This document shows, piece after piece, positions 1 through 8,921 of a stretch of 64,000 nt of DNA. The notes beneath the pieces are model-generated. The model was not told the origin of the DNA. It did no database searches and worked only from the letters and a program-made list of their open reading frames with translations. Both the position numbers and the translations under genes were made by a program. Numbering within the stretch: position 1 is the first letter of the stretch; each line of letters starts with the position of its first letter. Source of the DNA: Kribbella turkmenica (lineage in GTDB: Bacteria; Actinomycetota; Actinomycetes; Propionibacteriales; Kribbellaceae); contig NZ_SMKR01000006.1 in NCBI RefSeq assembly GCF_004348725.1, forward strand, positions 1 through 64,000. Direction: 5' to 3'.

Positions 1-57
1 CCCCACCCCCAAACCCCTGGACAAACCTGACACACTGTTCCCCTCACCCTCGTGAGA

Positions 58-133
58 GGGCCTCTAGCTCAACTGGCAGAGCAGCGGACTTTTAATCCGC
101 GGGTTGTGGGTTCGAGTCCCACGGGGCCTACCA
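58..133 (+). tRNA. tRNA-Lys (anticodon TTT)
   Basis: Complete cloverleaf of 76 nt including an encoded CCA. The acceptor stem pairs 58-64 with 123-129 (two G-U pairs), the anticodon stem is GCGGA/TCCGC around a loop with TTT, and the T stem is GTGGG/CCCAC. The 3' part from position 96 on is repeated at 16428-16468, which marks this gene as the integration target of the island to its right. Confidence 0.97.
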
Positions 134-136
134 GCC
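96..136 (+). repeat. attL: 41-bp direct repeat at tRNA-Lys 3' end
   Basis: Positions 96-136 and 16428-16468 are identical over 41 bp. The repeat starts just after the anticodon loop, covers the 3' half of tRNA-Lys and runs 3 bp past the CCA. An integrase gene begins 109 bp downstream, the usual layout for tyrosine-recombinase islands. Confidence 0.95.
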
Positions 137-244
137 GGAATCGCCTTTGAAATAAGGCGATTCCGTGCCAGGCTAGGACCGTCGACACCTGTCGCTTCAG
201 TTTCCGTGGGATCAAACGTGGTGCGAGTCGCTAGACTTGGGGCC

Positions 245-1735
245 ATGGCAAAGGCCCCGAAGAGGCGCCAGCGCGCCCGCGGCTCTGTGGAGGAGCTGCC
301 TAGCGGCGCGCTCCGAGTTGTCGTCTACGCCGGCATCGACCCGGTGACGAAACGCCGCCACTACCTCCGAGAGACGATCCCCGCGAACACGCCGAAGGCG
401 GCAGAAGAGGCCGAACGCGCCATCCGGCGACTCCAGAGCCAGGTCGACGAACGGCGGCAGCCTCGGACCAACGCGAGCCTGAGCCAACTGATCGAGCGCC
501 ACCTGGAGCTTGCCGAGCTGGACGAGACCACCCGGCGCACCTACCGCGGGTACGTGCGGAACCACATCGAACCGCTGATCGGCCACGTCAAGGTCGGCGC
601 AGTCGACGCCGATGTCCTCGACTCCTACTACGCCGAACTCCGTCGTTGTCGTCATCATTGCGATCGAAGGCCTTTCACTGAGCACCGCACCAAAACCCAG
701 CACGAGTGCGACCAGCGCTGCCGTTCCCATGAGTGTCGCCCGCTCGGCGCGTCCACAGTTCGTCAGATTCACTTCATTCTGAGCGGCGCCTTTCGGCAAG
801 CCGTTCGGTGGAAGTGGGTATCGGTCAACCCGATGCCCACCGGCAAGCCCCCATCTGCGCCAAAGCCCAATCCCCGGCCCCCGACCGCCGATGAGGCCGC
901 CCGAATCCTCGGCGAAGCCTTCACCGATCCGGCATGGGGCACCTTTGTCTGGCTTGCGATGGTCACCGGCGCCCGGCGCGGCGAGTTGTGCGCTCTCCGC
1001 TGGTCCAAGTTCGACCTCGACCAGGGCACCATCGTCATCGACACCAGCGTGGCCCAGAACAGCAGCAAGAAGTGGCTCAAGGACACTAAGACGCACCAAC
1101 AGCGCCGACTAACGCTGGACACTGAGACCGTCGTCCTGCTGCGTCAGCACCGGCGATCCTGCGACGAAACCGCCGCCAAGCTAGAGACCAAGCTCTGCCC
1201 GGACGCCTTCGTGTTCTCCCTGTCCCCCGACAACAGCGAACACCTGGTGCCTGACAGCGTCTCACAGCGCTACAGCAAGCTAGCGGCGCGCCTAGGTATT
1301 GATACTCACCTGCACAATCTCCGCCACTACTCGGCTACCGAACTCATCGCCGCCGGAGTCGACATCCGAACCGTCGCCGGCCGCCTGGGGCATGGTGGCG
1401 GCGGCACCACAACACTCCGCGTCTACACCGCCTTCGTATCCGAGGCCGACCAGCGAGCCGCAAGAGCGCTCTTCGACCGCCTCCCAAACCGCCCAGAACA
1501 GCCCACCGAACGTGAGCGAATCCTTCGAAACCCGCGTGCGCCCTACGAAGCCATCGCGGGCAAGCTAAGCGCCGCCATCGAGTCCGGGCTGCTGCCACCG
1601 GGCACCTCACTGCCACCTACGAAGCAGATGGCCGAACAACATGGTGTCTCGCAGGGAACGATCCGCCGCGCTCTCGACCTGCTGCGGACGTGGGACCTCC
1701 TCGACGAGTTCCGGCGAATCAACACCGCGAGGTAG
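245..1735 (+). CDS. Tyrosine integrase with C-terminal GntR-like winged helix
   Basis: Site-specific recombinase, 496 aa from the ATG at 245; the open frame extends further upstream through the tRNA, so the internal ATG is the sensible start. Catalytic residues visible are the first Arg (R244 in GARRGE), H357-R360 (HNLRH), H383 (GRLGH) and the nucleophile Y394. The core-binding domain carries a Cys/His-rich insert at about residues 175-215. After the catalytic domain, about residues 425-496 read as a GntR-type winged helix (LPPTKQMAEQHGVSQGTIRR), unusual for an integrase. The relic at 16587-18165 has the same architecture. It probably drives integration and excision of the island at tRNA-Lys; the extra domain may bind arm sites or regulate its own promoter (inference). 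Confidence 0.93.
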   Translation: MAKAPKRRQRARGSVEELPSGALRVVVYAGIDPVTKRRHYLRETIPANTPKAAEEAERAIRRLQSQVDERRQPRTNASLSQLIERHLELAELDETTRRTYRGYVRNHIEPLIGHVKVGAVDADVLDSYYAELRRCRHHCDRRPFTEHRTKTQHECDQRCRSHECRPLGASTVRQIHFILSGAFRQAVRWKWVSVNPMPTGKPPSAPKPNPRPPTADEAARILGEAFTDPAWGTFVWLAMVTGARRGELCALRWSKFDLDQGTIVIDTSVAQNSSKKWLKDTKTHQQRRLTLDTETVVLLRQHRRSCDETAAKLETKLCPDAFVFSLSPDNSEHLVPDSVSQRYSKLAARLGIDTHLHNLRHYSATELIAAGVDIRTVAGRLGHGGGGTTTLRVYTAFVSEADQRAARALFDRLPNRPEQPTERERILRNPRAPYEAIAGKLSAAIESGLLPPGTSLPPTKQMAEQHGVSQGTIRRALDLLRTWDLLDEFRRINTAR

Positions 1736-1881
1736 CGCGTTCTGCCGCTCACCACGGCGGCGGCATCGCTGACTCAGGGTTCATCGCCGTTCTTTGCAGG
1801 CAGGTCGCCCTCGGCTCGGTACTGGCAGCGCTGGATGAATTGCAGCGATACTTGTCCGAGCAAAACCGATGGGGGAGACAG

Positions 1882-2547
1882 ATGACCGATCCGTGGGGGA
1901 GCACGCCGCCCAAGCTTCTTGTGTGGTGCACGGACTGCGAGAAGACCGTGCACGCTACCCAGCGCGGCGTGGTGAGCAAGTGGCACGAAGACCAAGGCAT
2001 CTCGGTCGATACGAAACTGGTGTCGTGCGATGTATGTGATCGTGCCCTGTTATTTGGCCAAGTCGACTGGGGAGACGGTTATGACGAGCCCGTCCGGTGG
2101 TGGCCCGACGCCGACCGACCTCTTAATCCTGTGATCCCTGAAGCGCTCCGAAATGAACACGACGAAGCTCGACGCTGTTATTTGGCGAAGGCGTACACCG
2201 CCACGGTGGTGATGATCCGAAGGACTCTTGAGGGAGTTTGCGCTAGCCACGGCGTCAACGAGCGTACACTGGTGAAAAGCTTAGACAAGCTGCGAGATGA
2301 CGGCCGTTTGGACGCTCGCCTCTACGACTGGGCGACGGAGCTACGCCTACTCGGCAACGATGGCGCGCACTACAGCGGCAATCCCGTGAGCCGCGAGTTC
2401 GCTCGGGATGCGCTCGACTTTGGTGAAGCCATGCTGGACTACATGTACGTGCTCACTGCGCGTTTCGAGGGTTTCAAGCTACGCCGCCAGGCGGACAGGC
2501 AGCAGCACAACCAGGCGAGCACACCTGTCATGTCGCCTGAGAGCTGA
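1882..2547 (+). CDS. DUF4145-family protein with N-terminal zinc ribbon
   Basis: 221 aa from the ATG at 1882, chosen because GGGGGAGA precedes it; the open frame runs further upstream without a good site. Two CxxC pairs near the N-terminus (WCTDC and SCDVC) suggest a zinc ribbon. The helical remainder, with an LGNDGAHY segment, fits DUF4145, a HEPN-like family found alone or fused to restriction subunits. It sits alone between the integrase and the Nudix-like gene. A defence or RNA-related role is inference only. Confidence 0.7.
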   Translation: MTDPWGSTPPKLLVWCTDCEKTVHATQRGVVSKWHEDQGISVDTKLVSCDVCDRALLFGQVDWGDGYDEPVRWWPDADRPLNPVIPEALRNEHDEARRCYLAKAYTATVVMIRRTLEGVCASHGVNERTLVKSLDKLRDDGRLDARLYDWATELRLLGNDGAHYSGNPVSREFARDALDFGEAMLDYMYVLTARFEGFKLRRQADRQQHNQASTPVMSPES

Positions 2548-2793
2548 CAATCCGAGGTCAGCGCGGCGCCCTTCAAGCGTCGGGTAGTCGCGCTATTCCT
2601 CGCGCCAATGCGGAACTGGTCCTCACGAGGACGTGCTCGAGTAGCGCCGCGGTTTCTGGTTATTCGACAGCCCCTGCGTCATGACACCTCGCTCGCCGGT
2701 AAGCATCTCGAGTTGAAGGTCACCGCTGATGCTCGCCGGACTAAGTCTCGTGAGGCACACTACGCCCATGGTTCGGTGTGGAAGGGGGAACGA

Positions 2794-4068
2794 ATGAGTG
2801 CCGATGTCGCGGGGGTAGTTGTCGGTCTCATAGCGCTGGTTGTCGGGGCTATCGGGGCCTTCGCCGCCTTGAGATCCAACTGGTTCGAGAGCACCGCACA
2901 GAGTCAGGAAGAATTCCGTGACGTTCGTCGCCAACTGAAGGAGCATCGGCCAGCCTTGGTGGAACTTGCCGCCAAGCTACATACTTCGACGGCCAACGGA
3001 CCGACGACCGTACCGCGTACGCATCTGCTGACGGACCCGCAGTGGATGCCTGACCGACCTGTTCCACTCGACGCTGTGAGGCTCAGTTGGGTCGGTGGCC
3101 GTGTCGGGCGAGCACCGCAAAAGATTCTTCGGGCAGCCCGCAGGGTTCTGCCCGTATCGACCGGCCGCCGCCGTTTCGACAGCTACAGCAACGCACTCGG
3201 TGCCCTAGCGCGGCCGACATTGTTCTTTGATAACCCAACCTTCAGCCTCGTGGCCTCGGACTGGACTGACCCCGCATCACCTCAGCTGAGTTTCTCTGAG
3301 TGTCGTTACTTTCCAACAATCGACATAGCCGAAGCGTTGTGTCATGAGTTGGCCTCCGTGGCGATCTCTGGTCCAGACGGGGAGGTTCTGCAGCCCAGCT
3401 GGCGCTCGATGCCACTGCGTCGCGCGATGCGCTCACGATTGCTGGACCCGACTTTGCGGCCAATCTCGATCGCGGTCAGTACGCTACTGATTCGGCGCAA
3501 GCCCGATGGAAACGCTGAGTTCTTTCTCAATCTGCGCGATGCTGAGGCGACCGTCACCTATGCTGGCGCGTATATGGTCGTCCCCACCGGCGTATTTCAG
3601 CCAGGCAGCAAGTCGCCAGCGGCGTTGCGCGAAGACTTTGACCTATGGCGAACGATCATGCGTGAGTTCAGCGAGGAGGTGCTAGGCAATCCGGAAGCCG
3701 ATGGCACGCTAGGGATGACAGTGGACTACGCAAACGAGAGCCCGTACGTCGAGCTCGACCAAGCGCGCTTGGCTGGCGAGATTCGCCCGTACTACCTCGG
3801 CTTCGGGCTGGACGCCGTGGAGTTATGGGCGCACGTACTGACTGCCGTTGTGGTGGACGATGCGGCCTTCGGTCGCATCGCGCCAACGCTGGTGGAGAAA
3901 AACGCAGAAGGCATCATGATCGGGCACGTACGCACGAAAGCAGGGATCCGGGGCATCCCGCTGTCAAAGGACCAGGTGGACTTCTATCTGTCCGCTGGGA
4001 TGATGAGTTCACCTAGCGCCGCGTGCCTCGCGCTTGCCTGGCAGCATCGCAGCCTTCTGCTGAGCTGA
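2794..4068 (+). CDS. Membrane-anchored Nudix-like protein
   Basis: 424 aa from the ATG at 2794 (preceded by GAAGGGGGAA); the reading frame is open 186 nt further upstream but without a convincing start. Residues 4-26 form one hydrophobic segment, so the protein is probably tethered to the membrane with a cytoplasmic body. Around residues 260-300 a GVFQPG segment is followed by REFSEEVLG, close to the REUxEE core of the Nudix box, but the spacing to the upstream Glu is imperfect, so hydrolase activity is uncertain. Its 3' end overlaps the convergent GHMP kinase gene by 56 bp. Nudix domains fused to membrane segments occur among nucleotide-signalling defence systems; that link is inference. Confidence 0.6.
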   Translation: MSADVAGVVVGLIALVVGAIGAFAALRSNWFESTAQSQEEFRDVRRQLKEHRPALVELAAKLHTSTANGPTTVPRTHLLTDPQWMPDRPVPLDAVRLSWVGGRVGRAPQKILRAARRVLPVSTGRRRFDSYSNALGALARPTLFFDNPTFSLVASDWTDPASPQLSFSECRYFPTIDIAEALCHELASVAISGPDGEVLQPSWRSMPLRRAMRSRLLDPTLRPISIAVSTLLIRRKPDGNAEFFLNLRDAEATVTYAGAYMVVPTGVFQPGSKSPAALREDFDLWRTIMREFSEEVLGNPEADGTLGMTVDYANESPYVELDQARLAGEIRPYYLGFGLDAVELWAHVLTAVVVDDAAFGRIAPTLVEKNAEGIMIGHVRTKAGIRGIPLSKDQVDFYLSAGMMSSPSAACLALAWQHRSLLLS

Positions 4069-5062
4069 CCACGAGACCGTCATCATCGATCAGGGTTCGA
4101 TGAATTGCAACCGGAAGGTCGCGCAGTGCGATGACGATCCCGTCGGCGCCGTCTGGGTCCGCAAGAACTATGACACATCCACCGGCGCCAGTTCCGGTCA
4201 GCTTGGCACCATAGGCGCCGCGGGACAGAGATCGTTGAACAGTCTCGTCGATCAGATCAGTCGAAACATGTAACCGATCCCGCAGCAGACTTTGACACGC
4301 CGTGAACAGTTCACCGAGTCGGTAAGGTGCTGGTCTCGAGCCAGCCAGCAGGTGGCGCATCTCGGCGACCAACGCGGTGGTCTCGTCCACATAAGTGAGC
4401 ATGTCGGGCTCGTGTGCCGCCCATCGTAGCCGCTTAGTTGCAATTACATCCTTGGTTCGACGCTTGGTGAGCGTGTCAACGATGATGAGTTCCGAATTTG
4501 CAGGCATAGCCAGCTGCTCAATCACCGCCGGCGGATCAGCAGTGCAGTCGAGATACTGCACACCGCCTAGAGCGCATCCATAGAAGTCCATCTGCCCCGC
4601 CCCCGTCCCCAACTGCTCCATCTCGGTAGCGAATGCGGCCTCGATGACCTGATGATTGTCGAGGGGGCGACAGAACACCTCGTTCAGCGCGGCGACGACA
4701 GAGACAACCACGGCGGCGCTGCTGCTCAGGCCCGCCCCCGGCGGCACGGTTGAGCGCACGGCTACGTTCAGCCCATCCAACCGAAGTCCTGTGGTTCGCC
4801 GGAAAACAGCTGCGGCAGCGCGAATATGACTAAACGCCTCCGTTGGATCGTTGTGGTCCAAAGCATCTATCGCGACGAGCTTGCGGCGGCTATACGGTGC
4901 GCCCGTGCTCAGCCCAAGATGGCGCGGCTTCTCGCGCCGACACACGGCGGCCTCGGCGCGAAGCCCAATTGCGGCAAGGATCGATGGCCCCGTTGTCCAA
5001 TCCAGATCTTCCCCTGCAAGGCAGATCCGACCGGGACATGAAGCCGTCATCTCCTTGAGCAT
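4013..5062 (-). CDS. GHMP-family small-molecule kinase (galactokinase/mevalonate kinase-like)
   Basis: 349 aa. All three GHMP motifs are present: PGRICLAGEDLDW near residues 10-22, the phosphate-binding PPGAGLSSSAA at 107-117, and KLTGTGAGG at 287-295. The family phosphorylates sugars or isoprenoid alcohols with ATP; the substrate here cannot be read from the sequence. The start codon overlaps the stop of the upstream radical-SAM gene (TGATG), so the two are translationally coupled. The 3' end overlaps the opposing Nudix-like gene. Confidence 0.88.
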   Translation of the reverse strand: MLKEMTASCPGRICLAGEDLDWTTGPSILAAIGLRAEAAVCRREKPRHLGLSTGAPYSRRKLVAIDALDHNDPTEAFSHIRAAAAVFRRTTGLRLDGLNVAVRSTVPPGAGLSSSAAVVVSVVAALNEVFCRPLDNHQVIEAAFATEMEQLGTGAGQMDFYGCALGGVQYLDCTADPPAVIEQLAMPANSELIIVDTLTKRRTKDVIATKRLRWAAHEPDMLTYVDETTALVAEMRHLLAGSRPAPYRLGELFTACQSLLRDRLHVSTDLIDETVQRSLSRGAYGAKLTGTGAGGCVIVLADPDGADGIVIALRDLPVAIHRTLIDDDGLVVSSAEGCDAARQARGTRR

Positions 5063-6183
5063 CAGATGAACAGATCCTCGTCAGTCTGGTCTACCGGCGC
5101 CAGCATGGGCATGCCTGCGCCGCTGATCCGGAGGAGTTCTAGGTTGGACTCGTGCCGAATGCAATGGAACTCGCAGTCCGTTCTGGGATCGATTCGTCGC
5201 AGCGCCTCGCGTCGCTGGGGTCCTCGCCACAACGTGTTGAAGTCAGTGTTAGTCGGATCGCCGTACCGCGCTCGAGCGTTTCCCCTGTGGTAGGGGCAGA
5301 CATACGCCCCTGATGGTGTCAATAGCGTGCGCAACTCCAGGGTCGGGCACCAATCGTACTCTTTGAGTTGCGTTGTGGGACCGCCCGACAAGACGACGTC
5401 CAGATTGTTGGGCTTCAGCACCGCAAAGGTCTCCGATTGCAGCGCATCGATCCGACCTAATTGCTCGTGCAATTGGCCGACGAGTTTCTCATCCTGGGCG
5501 ATGATGTAGTGCCCCATGTCGTACTCCGGCTTGACTTCGAAGTAGTCACAACCGATGTCGGCCGCGAGACGCGCAGCGGACTCAACCTCATCGAAGTTCG
5601 ACTCTACGACCCGCCCAGCCATGTCTCGTCGCGACATCAACAGATAGGAGAATCCGAGCTTGCCGCGCTTCCGCCCGGCGAGCAGCCGCATGTTAGCCAC
5701 CACCTGCTCGAATTTGGCGCCACCGGACCGAGCCGGACGGAACCGGGCGGAGGTCGAGGAACTGGCGGCATCGACTGAGACTCTGGTCCAGGTGACCTTC
5801 TCCGCCAAAACGTCCAGGCATCGGTCAATTGTCGTTCCGTTGGTAGTCAGCCCGACTTGAACGTCAGCTTCAGCCAAAGTTTTGATCACCTGCGGTGTGG
5901 CGGGATGAAGCAGTGGTTCTCCCCCGCCGATCAGAATCACTGCGCGAACACCGACGGCAGCCAGCTCCTCGGCGAGTGTGGTTAGACGGTCGCGGGTGAA
6001 CCTGGCCTTGTTTAGAAGCGGACTACTGATGCACTCCGGACACGCGAGGTCGCAGAAGCTTGTCGGATCTAGCTCGACCACAATCGGCGCCGAAGGCGAC
6101 TGTCCTCTCGCAAGGGCAGCCAACGCTGGCTGCACCCCCACCTGTCGAAGCTTGCCGGTCAAGTCAAGCGGTCCATGGTTCAT
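5062..6183 (-). CDS. Radical SAM protein with C-terminal Cys-rich (SPASM/twitch-like) region
   Basis: 373 aa. The [4Fe-4S]-SAM motif is CDLACPEC (C44, C48, C51), followed by GGGEP at residues 87-90 for SAM binding. The C-terminal third has further cysteines (DWCP, YVCPYHRG, DCEFHC), as in SPASM/twitch domains that hold auxiliary clusters. It lacks the features of viperin-type enzymes. First gene of a two-gene unit with the GHMP kinase; the product could be a modified peptide, sugar or nucleotide. No precursor peptide is obvious nearby. Confidence 0.88.
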   Translation of the reverse strand: MNHGPLDLTGKLRQVGVQPALAALARGQSPSAPIVVELDPTSFCDLACPECISSPLLNKARFTRDRLTTLAEELAAVGVRAVILIGGGEPLLHPATPQVIKTLAEADVQVGLTTNGTTIDRCLDVLAEKVTWTRVSVDAASSSTSARFRPARSGGAKFEQVVANMRLLAGRKRGKLGFSYLLMSRRDMAGRVVESNFDEVESAARLAADIGCDYFEVKPEYDMGHYIIAQDEKLVGQLHEQLGRIDALQSETFAVLKPNNLDVVLSGGPTTQLKEYDWCPTLELRTLLTPSGAYVCPYHRGNARARYGDPTNTDFNTLWRGPQRREALRRIDPRTDCEFHCIRHESNLELLRISGAGMPMLAPVDQTDEDLFI

Positions 6184-6316
6184 TCTACGATCCCCTCCCT
6201 AGAGCGCACTTCAGGGTACGGCAGCAGTCACGTTCTGCAGCTCCTTCAGCGCGTCGCCCCGCGGCGTCTCCCTATCAATGGTTCGCTTCAACAGGGACCC
6301 GCGGACGGTTGCCACA

Positions 6317-6358
6317 TGCCGCCTGTCGGAACCGAACCAACGACATTCTCATTACGAG
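6317..6358 (-). pseudogene. 3' half of tRNA-Thr(CGT), relic
   Basis: Read on the minus strand, the sequence starts at an anticodon loop CTCGTAA followed by TGAG, has an intact T arm (GTTGG loop CCGAC) and the 3' acceptor strand AGGCGGC plus A, without CCA. The 5' half is missing. A half-tRNA beginning at the anticodon loop is what a tyrosine integrase leaves at an attachment site. A 19-bp stretch (6346-6364) recurs exactly at 33389-33407. Confidence 0.6.
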
Positions 6359-6463
6359 GAGGAAGGTCACCGTCACATCTGCCGTCTTCAGGCGTGATTC
6401 GTTGCAAGGAACCTATCTCCGGTGCCCGTATTTCTCATCCGTATCTGGCAGTTCGCTCCACGA

Positions 6464-6778
6464 ATGGCTCCACGCCGCCGCTACAACTCCCCCGTCCGCT
6501 GGCCCAACTCCGACCCACGATCAGGGGCGGTCTGCACCGCCGCCGGCGTCAACCCCGACCACCACCGGGTCTGGGTGCACGAGGGAACCTCCGCTCTGGT
6601 CGTCAGAGATGTGGAGATCGCAGGGCTCCTATTAGCCGCCGCGGCTCATGCTGACCGCCACGTCAGTGGCGAGCGTCTCGCTATGGCCGACGCACGGCAC
6701 CGAGATCGGGTCAAGCGTCAGGAGATACCCAAGTCTTTGATGATCTGCTCCTTGGACTCCGTGGGCATGCGCCTGTAG
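6464..6778 (+). CDS. Hypothetical protein (doubtful)
   Basis: 104-codon open frame with no recognisable family. It has a plausible helical stretch (GVNPDHHRVWVHEGTS, then an alanine-rich segment). Its 3' end overlaps the opposite-strand zinc-finger gene by about 60 bp. No clear ribosome-binding site is seen. It could be a decayed gene in the otherwise empty stretch between the radical-SAM gene and the defence block. Confidence 0.25.
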   Translation: MAPRRRYNSPVRWPNSDPRSGAVCTAAGVNPDHHRVWVHEGTSALVVRDVEIAGLLLAAAAHADRHVSGERLAMADARHRDRVKRQEIPKSLMICSLDSVGMRL

Positions 6779-7410
6779 GTGGTCCAGGCTCGATCGAGTG
6801 GTGTGGGCCCTCGATGGCCTCGCCGTATCCACCGGTAGATCCGGTCCTGGTCGACCTTGTCGAGGTTCCGGATGTCTGAGAGCAGTCTGCCGATGTCGGC
6901 ACGGTCTGATCGCTCGGTTCCGGCGCGGCAGAATTTGCATAGCGTGACCAACTGCTCGGCATCTGTCCCGTCCGGCAGAGCAACGGTACGCAACGTGACC
7001 GAGAGAACGGCGGTCTGGTGGGGTGCCTCGGGGTAGGGCTCGCCGCCGGCAATGCCGCAGTTGGAGCACTGATAGTTATCGGCCGCGAGCGTGGCCTGGC
7101 GCTGCTTAGCCGAGACCGTCGTGATCGCGGCCTCGCGGCGGGCGTTGCTGTCCCACACTGCTGTGCCTATTTTGACGAGGCGCTGCTCCCCGGATGCCAG
7201 TGAGGCGTCGTCGGTGTTGGTGTGGATTACCCATCCGTAGTCGCGGAGATCGCGGATCCGCCGGTCGGCTTGGGATATCCCTGGGAACGCCTGCCGTACC
7301 TGTTCCTTGGTGAAGACCCCTCCCTCGCCCACTTCGGCGGCGAGCCAGAGCGCGCCCTTGATCATCGTGCCCGCCTTCAGTGCGGGGTCGTCCCATCGAG
7401 GAACAGTCAC
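6718..7410 (-). CDS. Winged-helix plus degenerate HNH/zinc-finger protein
   Basis: 230 aa, GTG start preceded by GGAG. The N-terminal 80 residues look like a winged-helix DNA-binding domain (FTKEQVRQAFPGISQADRRIRDLRDYGW). A zinc site is formed by CSNCG and TLCKFC, the spacing seen around HNH nucleases, but the expected DH and central His/Asn residues between them are absent, so it is probably a non-catalytic HNH-like finger. It is divergent from the ParB-like gene across about 100 bp and probably belongs to the restriction-modification block. Confidence 0.65.
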   Translation of the reverse strand: MTVPRWDDPALKAGTMIKGALWLAAEVGEGGVFTKEQVRQAFPGISQADRRIRDLRDYGWVIHTNTDDASLASGEQRLVKIGTAVWDSNARREAAITTVSAKQRQATLAADNYQCSNCGIAGGEPYPEAPHQTAVLSVTLRTVALPDGTDAEQLVTLCKFCRAGTERSDRADIGRLLSDIRNLDKVDQDRIYRWIRRGHRGPTPLDRAWTTYRRMPTESKEQIIKDLGIS

Positions 7411-7511
7411 GGTAGCTCCGCTAACGCTGGCTGGGGGTCATGGGTTCTCACTGTTCGTGATCGCTGGCAAGATTACACGGGACTCCGAAGGAATCGGGGG
7501 AAGGGGCTGGC

Positions 7512-8921
7512 GTGACTACCAAGAGCGACGTGCCGCCGCAGGGCGAGCAGATTCATTCGATGGTGAAGGAGCGGCTGGAGGAGGCGAGCAAGGCCAACGG
7601 GGAGAAGCTCACGATCGAGTGGCGGGGCGAGCAGCGGCATCTCTATGTGATCTCCATGCCGGTCGATCTCCTGTTCTACAACCCGGACACGCACCGGATT
7701 CGGGCGCAACGATCGCTCGATCCGGAGCGCGACCGCGGGCTCGACGAAGACCCGTGGAGCCCCGCGAGCCAGGACTACCTTGACCGGCTGCTGAAGTCCC
7801 AGCCTTCGGACCCGGACAAGATCGATCCAGATTTCGAGGCGTTGCGGGACAACCTTGAAACTTTCGGCCAGATGACACCTGGCCTGATCACCGTGTTCGG
7901 TGTGCTGGTCAACGGGAACACCCGGTGCGCTGCGTTGCGCGAGCTCGGTGAGAAGTACATCCGGGTCGCCGTCCTGCCCGAGACCTCGACGTGGGATGAC
8001 ATCAGCACCGTCGAGCTGGCGCTGCAGCTCCGCAAGGAGCACAAGCGGGACTACTCCTACATCAACAGGCTGATTGCCATCGACGAGCAGCTGAAGCTGG
8101 GACGGCGCCCTGAAGACATCGCCAGAGACTTCCACATCAAGACCGCGACTCTTGAGCAGGACCGCTGGGTCCACACCATCATCAGGGACGCGATCGCGCG
8201 CAGCCAGACCGATGATGGTGCCGCTCTGCGCATGGTGGACTTCGAGGATCATCAGGAGAAGCTGCGGGAGCTGTATCGGGCTTATACGAAGACTGCGGCG
8301 AGCGACCGGGATGAAGCCGAAGCGCTGAAGGAGTCGCGGCTGGCGATGATCGTTCTGGGCTACGCCAAGACTGATGTCCGGCTGGCTCAGGCGGACTTCC
8401 ACACCAAGTACCTGGATCCGAAGCTCCCGGAAGCCATCAAGCCATCGGTAACGTCGGCAAGCGCGGTCGCCGTTCCCGGCTTAGGGGACCTGACCGTTCC
8501 CGAGACGGCGCCAACAGCGAAGGTCAACAAGGCGCTTACGGATTCGCTGCTGAAGGCGAAGGCCCAAAGCCAGCAAGGGCATGCGGATCAAGCCACGGTT
8601 GCCGCGGCCTCTGACGCGCTGATGCAAGCAAAGGACGCCTTCGACCGCGCACTTACCCCCGCAGGCCGCGATGTCCGCCTGCAGCAGCGCCGGCTTGCCG
8701 CGCCCGAACGGCTGTCGGACGCATGCGATGACATCGAACTTTGCGCCGGCGAGCTGGCACAGGCTCGGGCCACGCGGGCGCTAGACGAGGCGGCGTTCGA
8801 CGACGCCGTGCTGCGTCTGCGTGAGGTTATGCGCAAGCTGGCGAGGGAGGCGGCCCGGACATTCATCGAGCCCGGTGATGGAGTCGCCTGGCTCCTCGAC
8901 ACGGTCGAGGACCATTCGTGA
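7512..8921 (+). CDS. ParB/Srx-like nuclease-fold protein
   Basis: 469 aa, GTG start with a strong GGGGGAAGGGG upstream. The ParB-like signature is FGVLVNGNTRCAALRELG (GNTR at residues 135-138), followed by a helical DNA-binding-like region (EDIARDFHIKTATLEQDRW) and a charged helical C-terminus. ParB-fold proteins bind or hydrolyse nucleotides and occur in defence loci as well as in partitioning; no ParA partner is present here. The stop overlaps the helicase start (GTGA), so the two are coupled. Confidence 0.8.
   Translation: MTTKSDVPPQGEQIHSMVKERLEEASKANGEKLTIEWRGEQRHLYVISMPVDLLFYNPDTHRIRAQRSLDPERDRGLDEDPWSPASQDYLDRLLKSQPSDPDKIDPDFEALRDNLETFGQMTPGLITVFGVLVNGNTRCAALRELGEKYIRVAVLPETSTWDDISTVELALQLRKEHKRDYSYINRLIAIDEQLKLGRRPEDIARDFHIKTATLEQDRWVHTIIRDAIARSQTDDGAALRMVDFEDHQEKLRELYRAYTKTAASDRDEAEALKESRLAMIVLGYAKTDVRLAQADFHTKYLDPKLPEAIKPSVTSASAVAVPGLGDLTVPETAPTAKVNKALTDSLLKAKAQSQQGHADQATVAAASDALMQAKDAFDRALTPAGRDVRLQQRRLAAPERLSDACDDIELCAGELAQARATRALDEAAFDDAVLRLREVMRKLAREAARTFIEPGDGVAWLLDTVEDHS

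Noticed and set aside
5062-6183. Radical SAM gene considered as a prokaryotic viperin
   Set aside because: It is longer than viperins, has extra C-terminal cysteines of the SPASM/twitch kind and lacks viperin-type sequence beyond the common CxxxCxxC motif.
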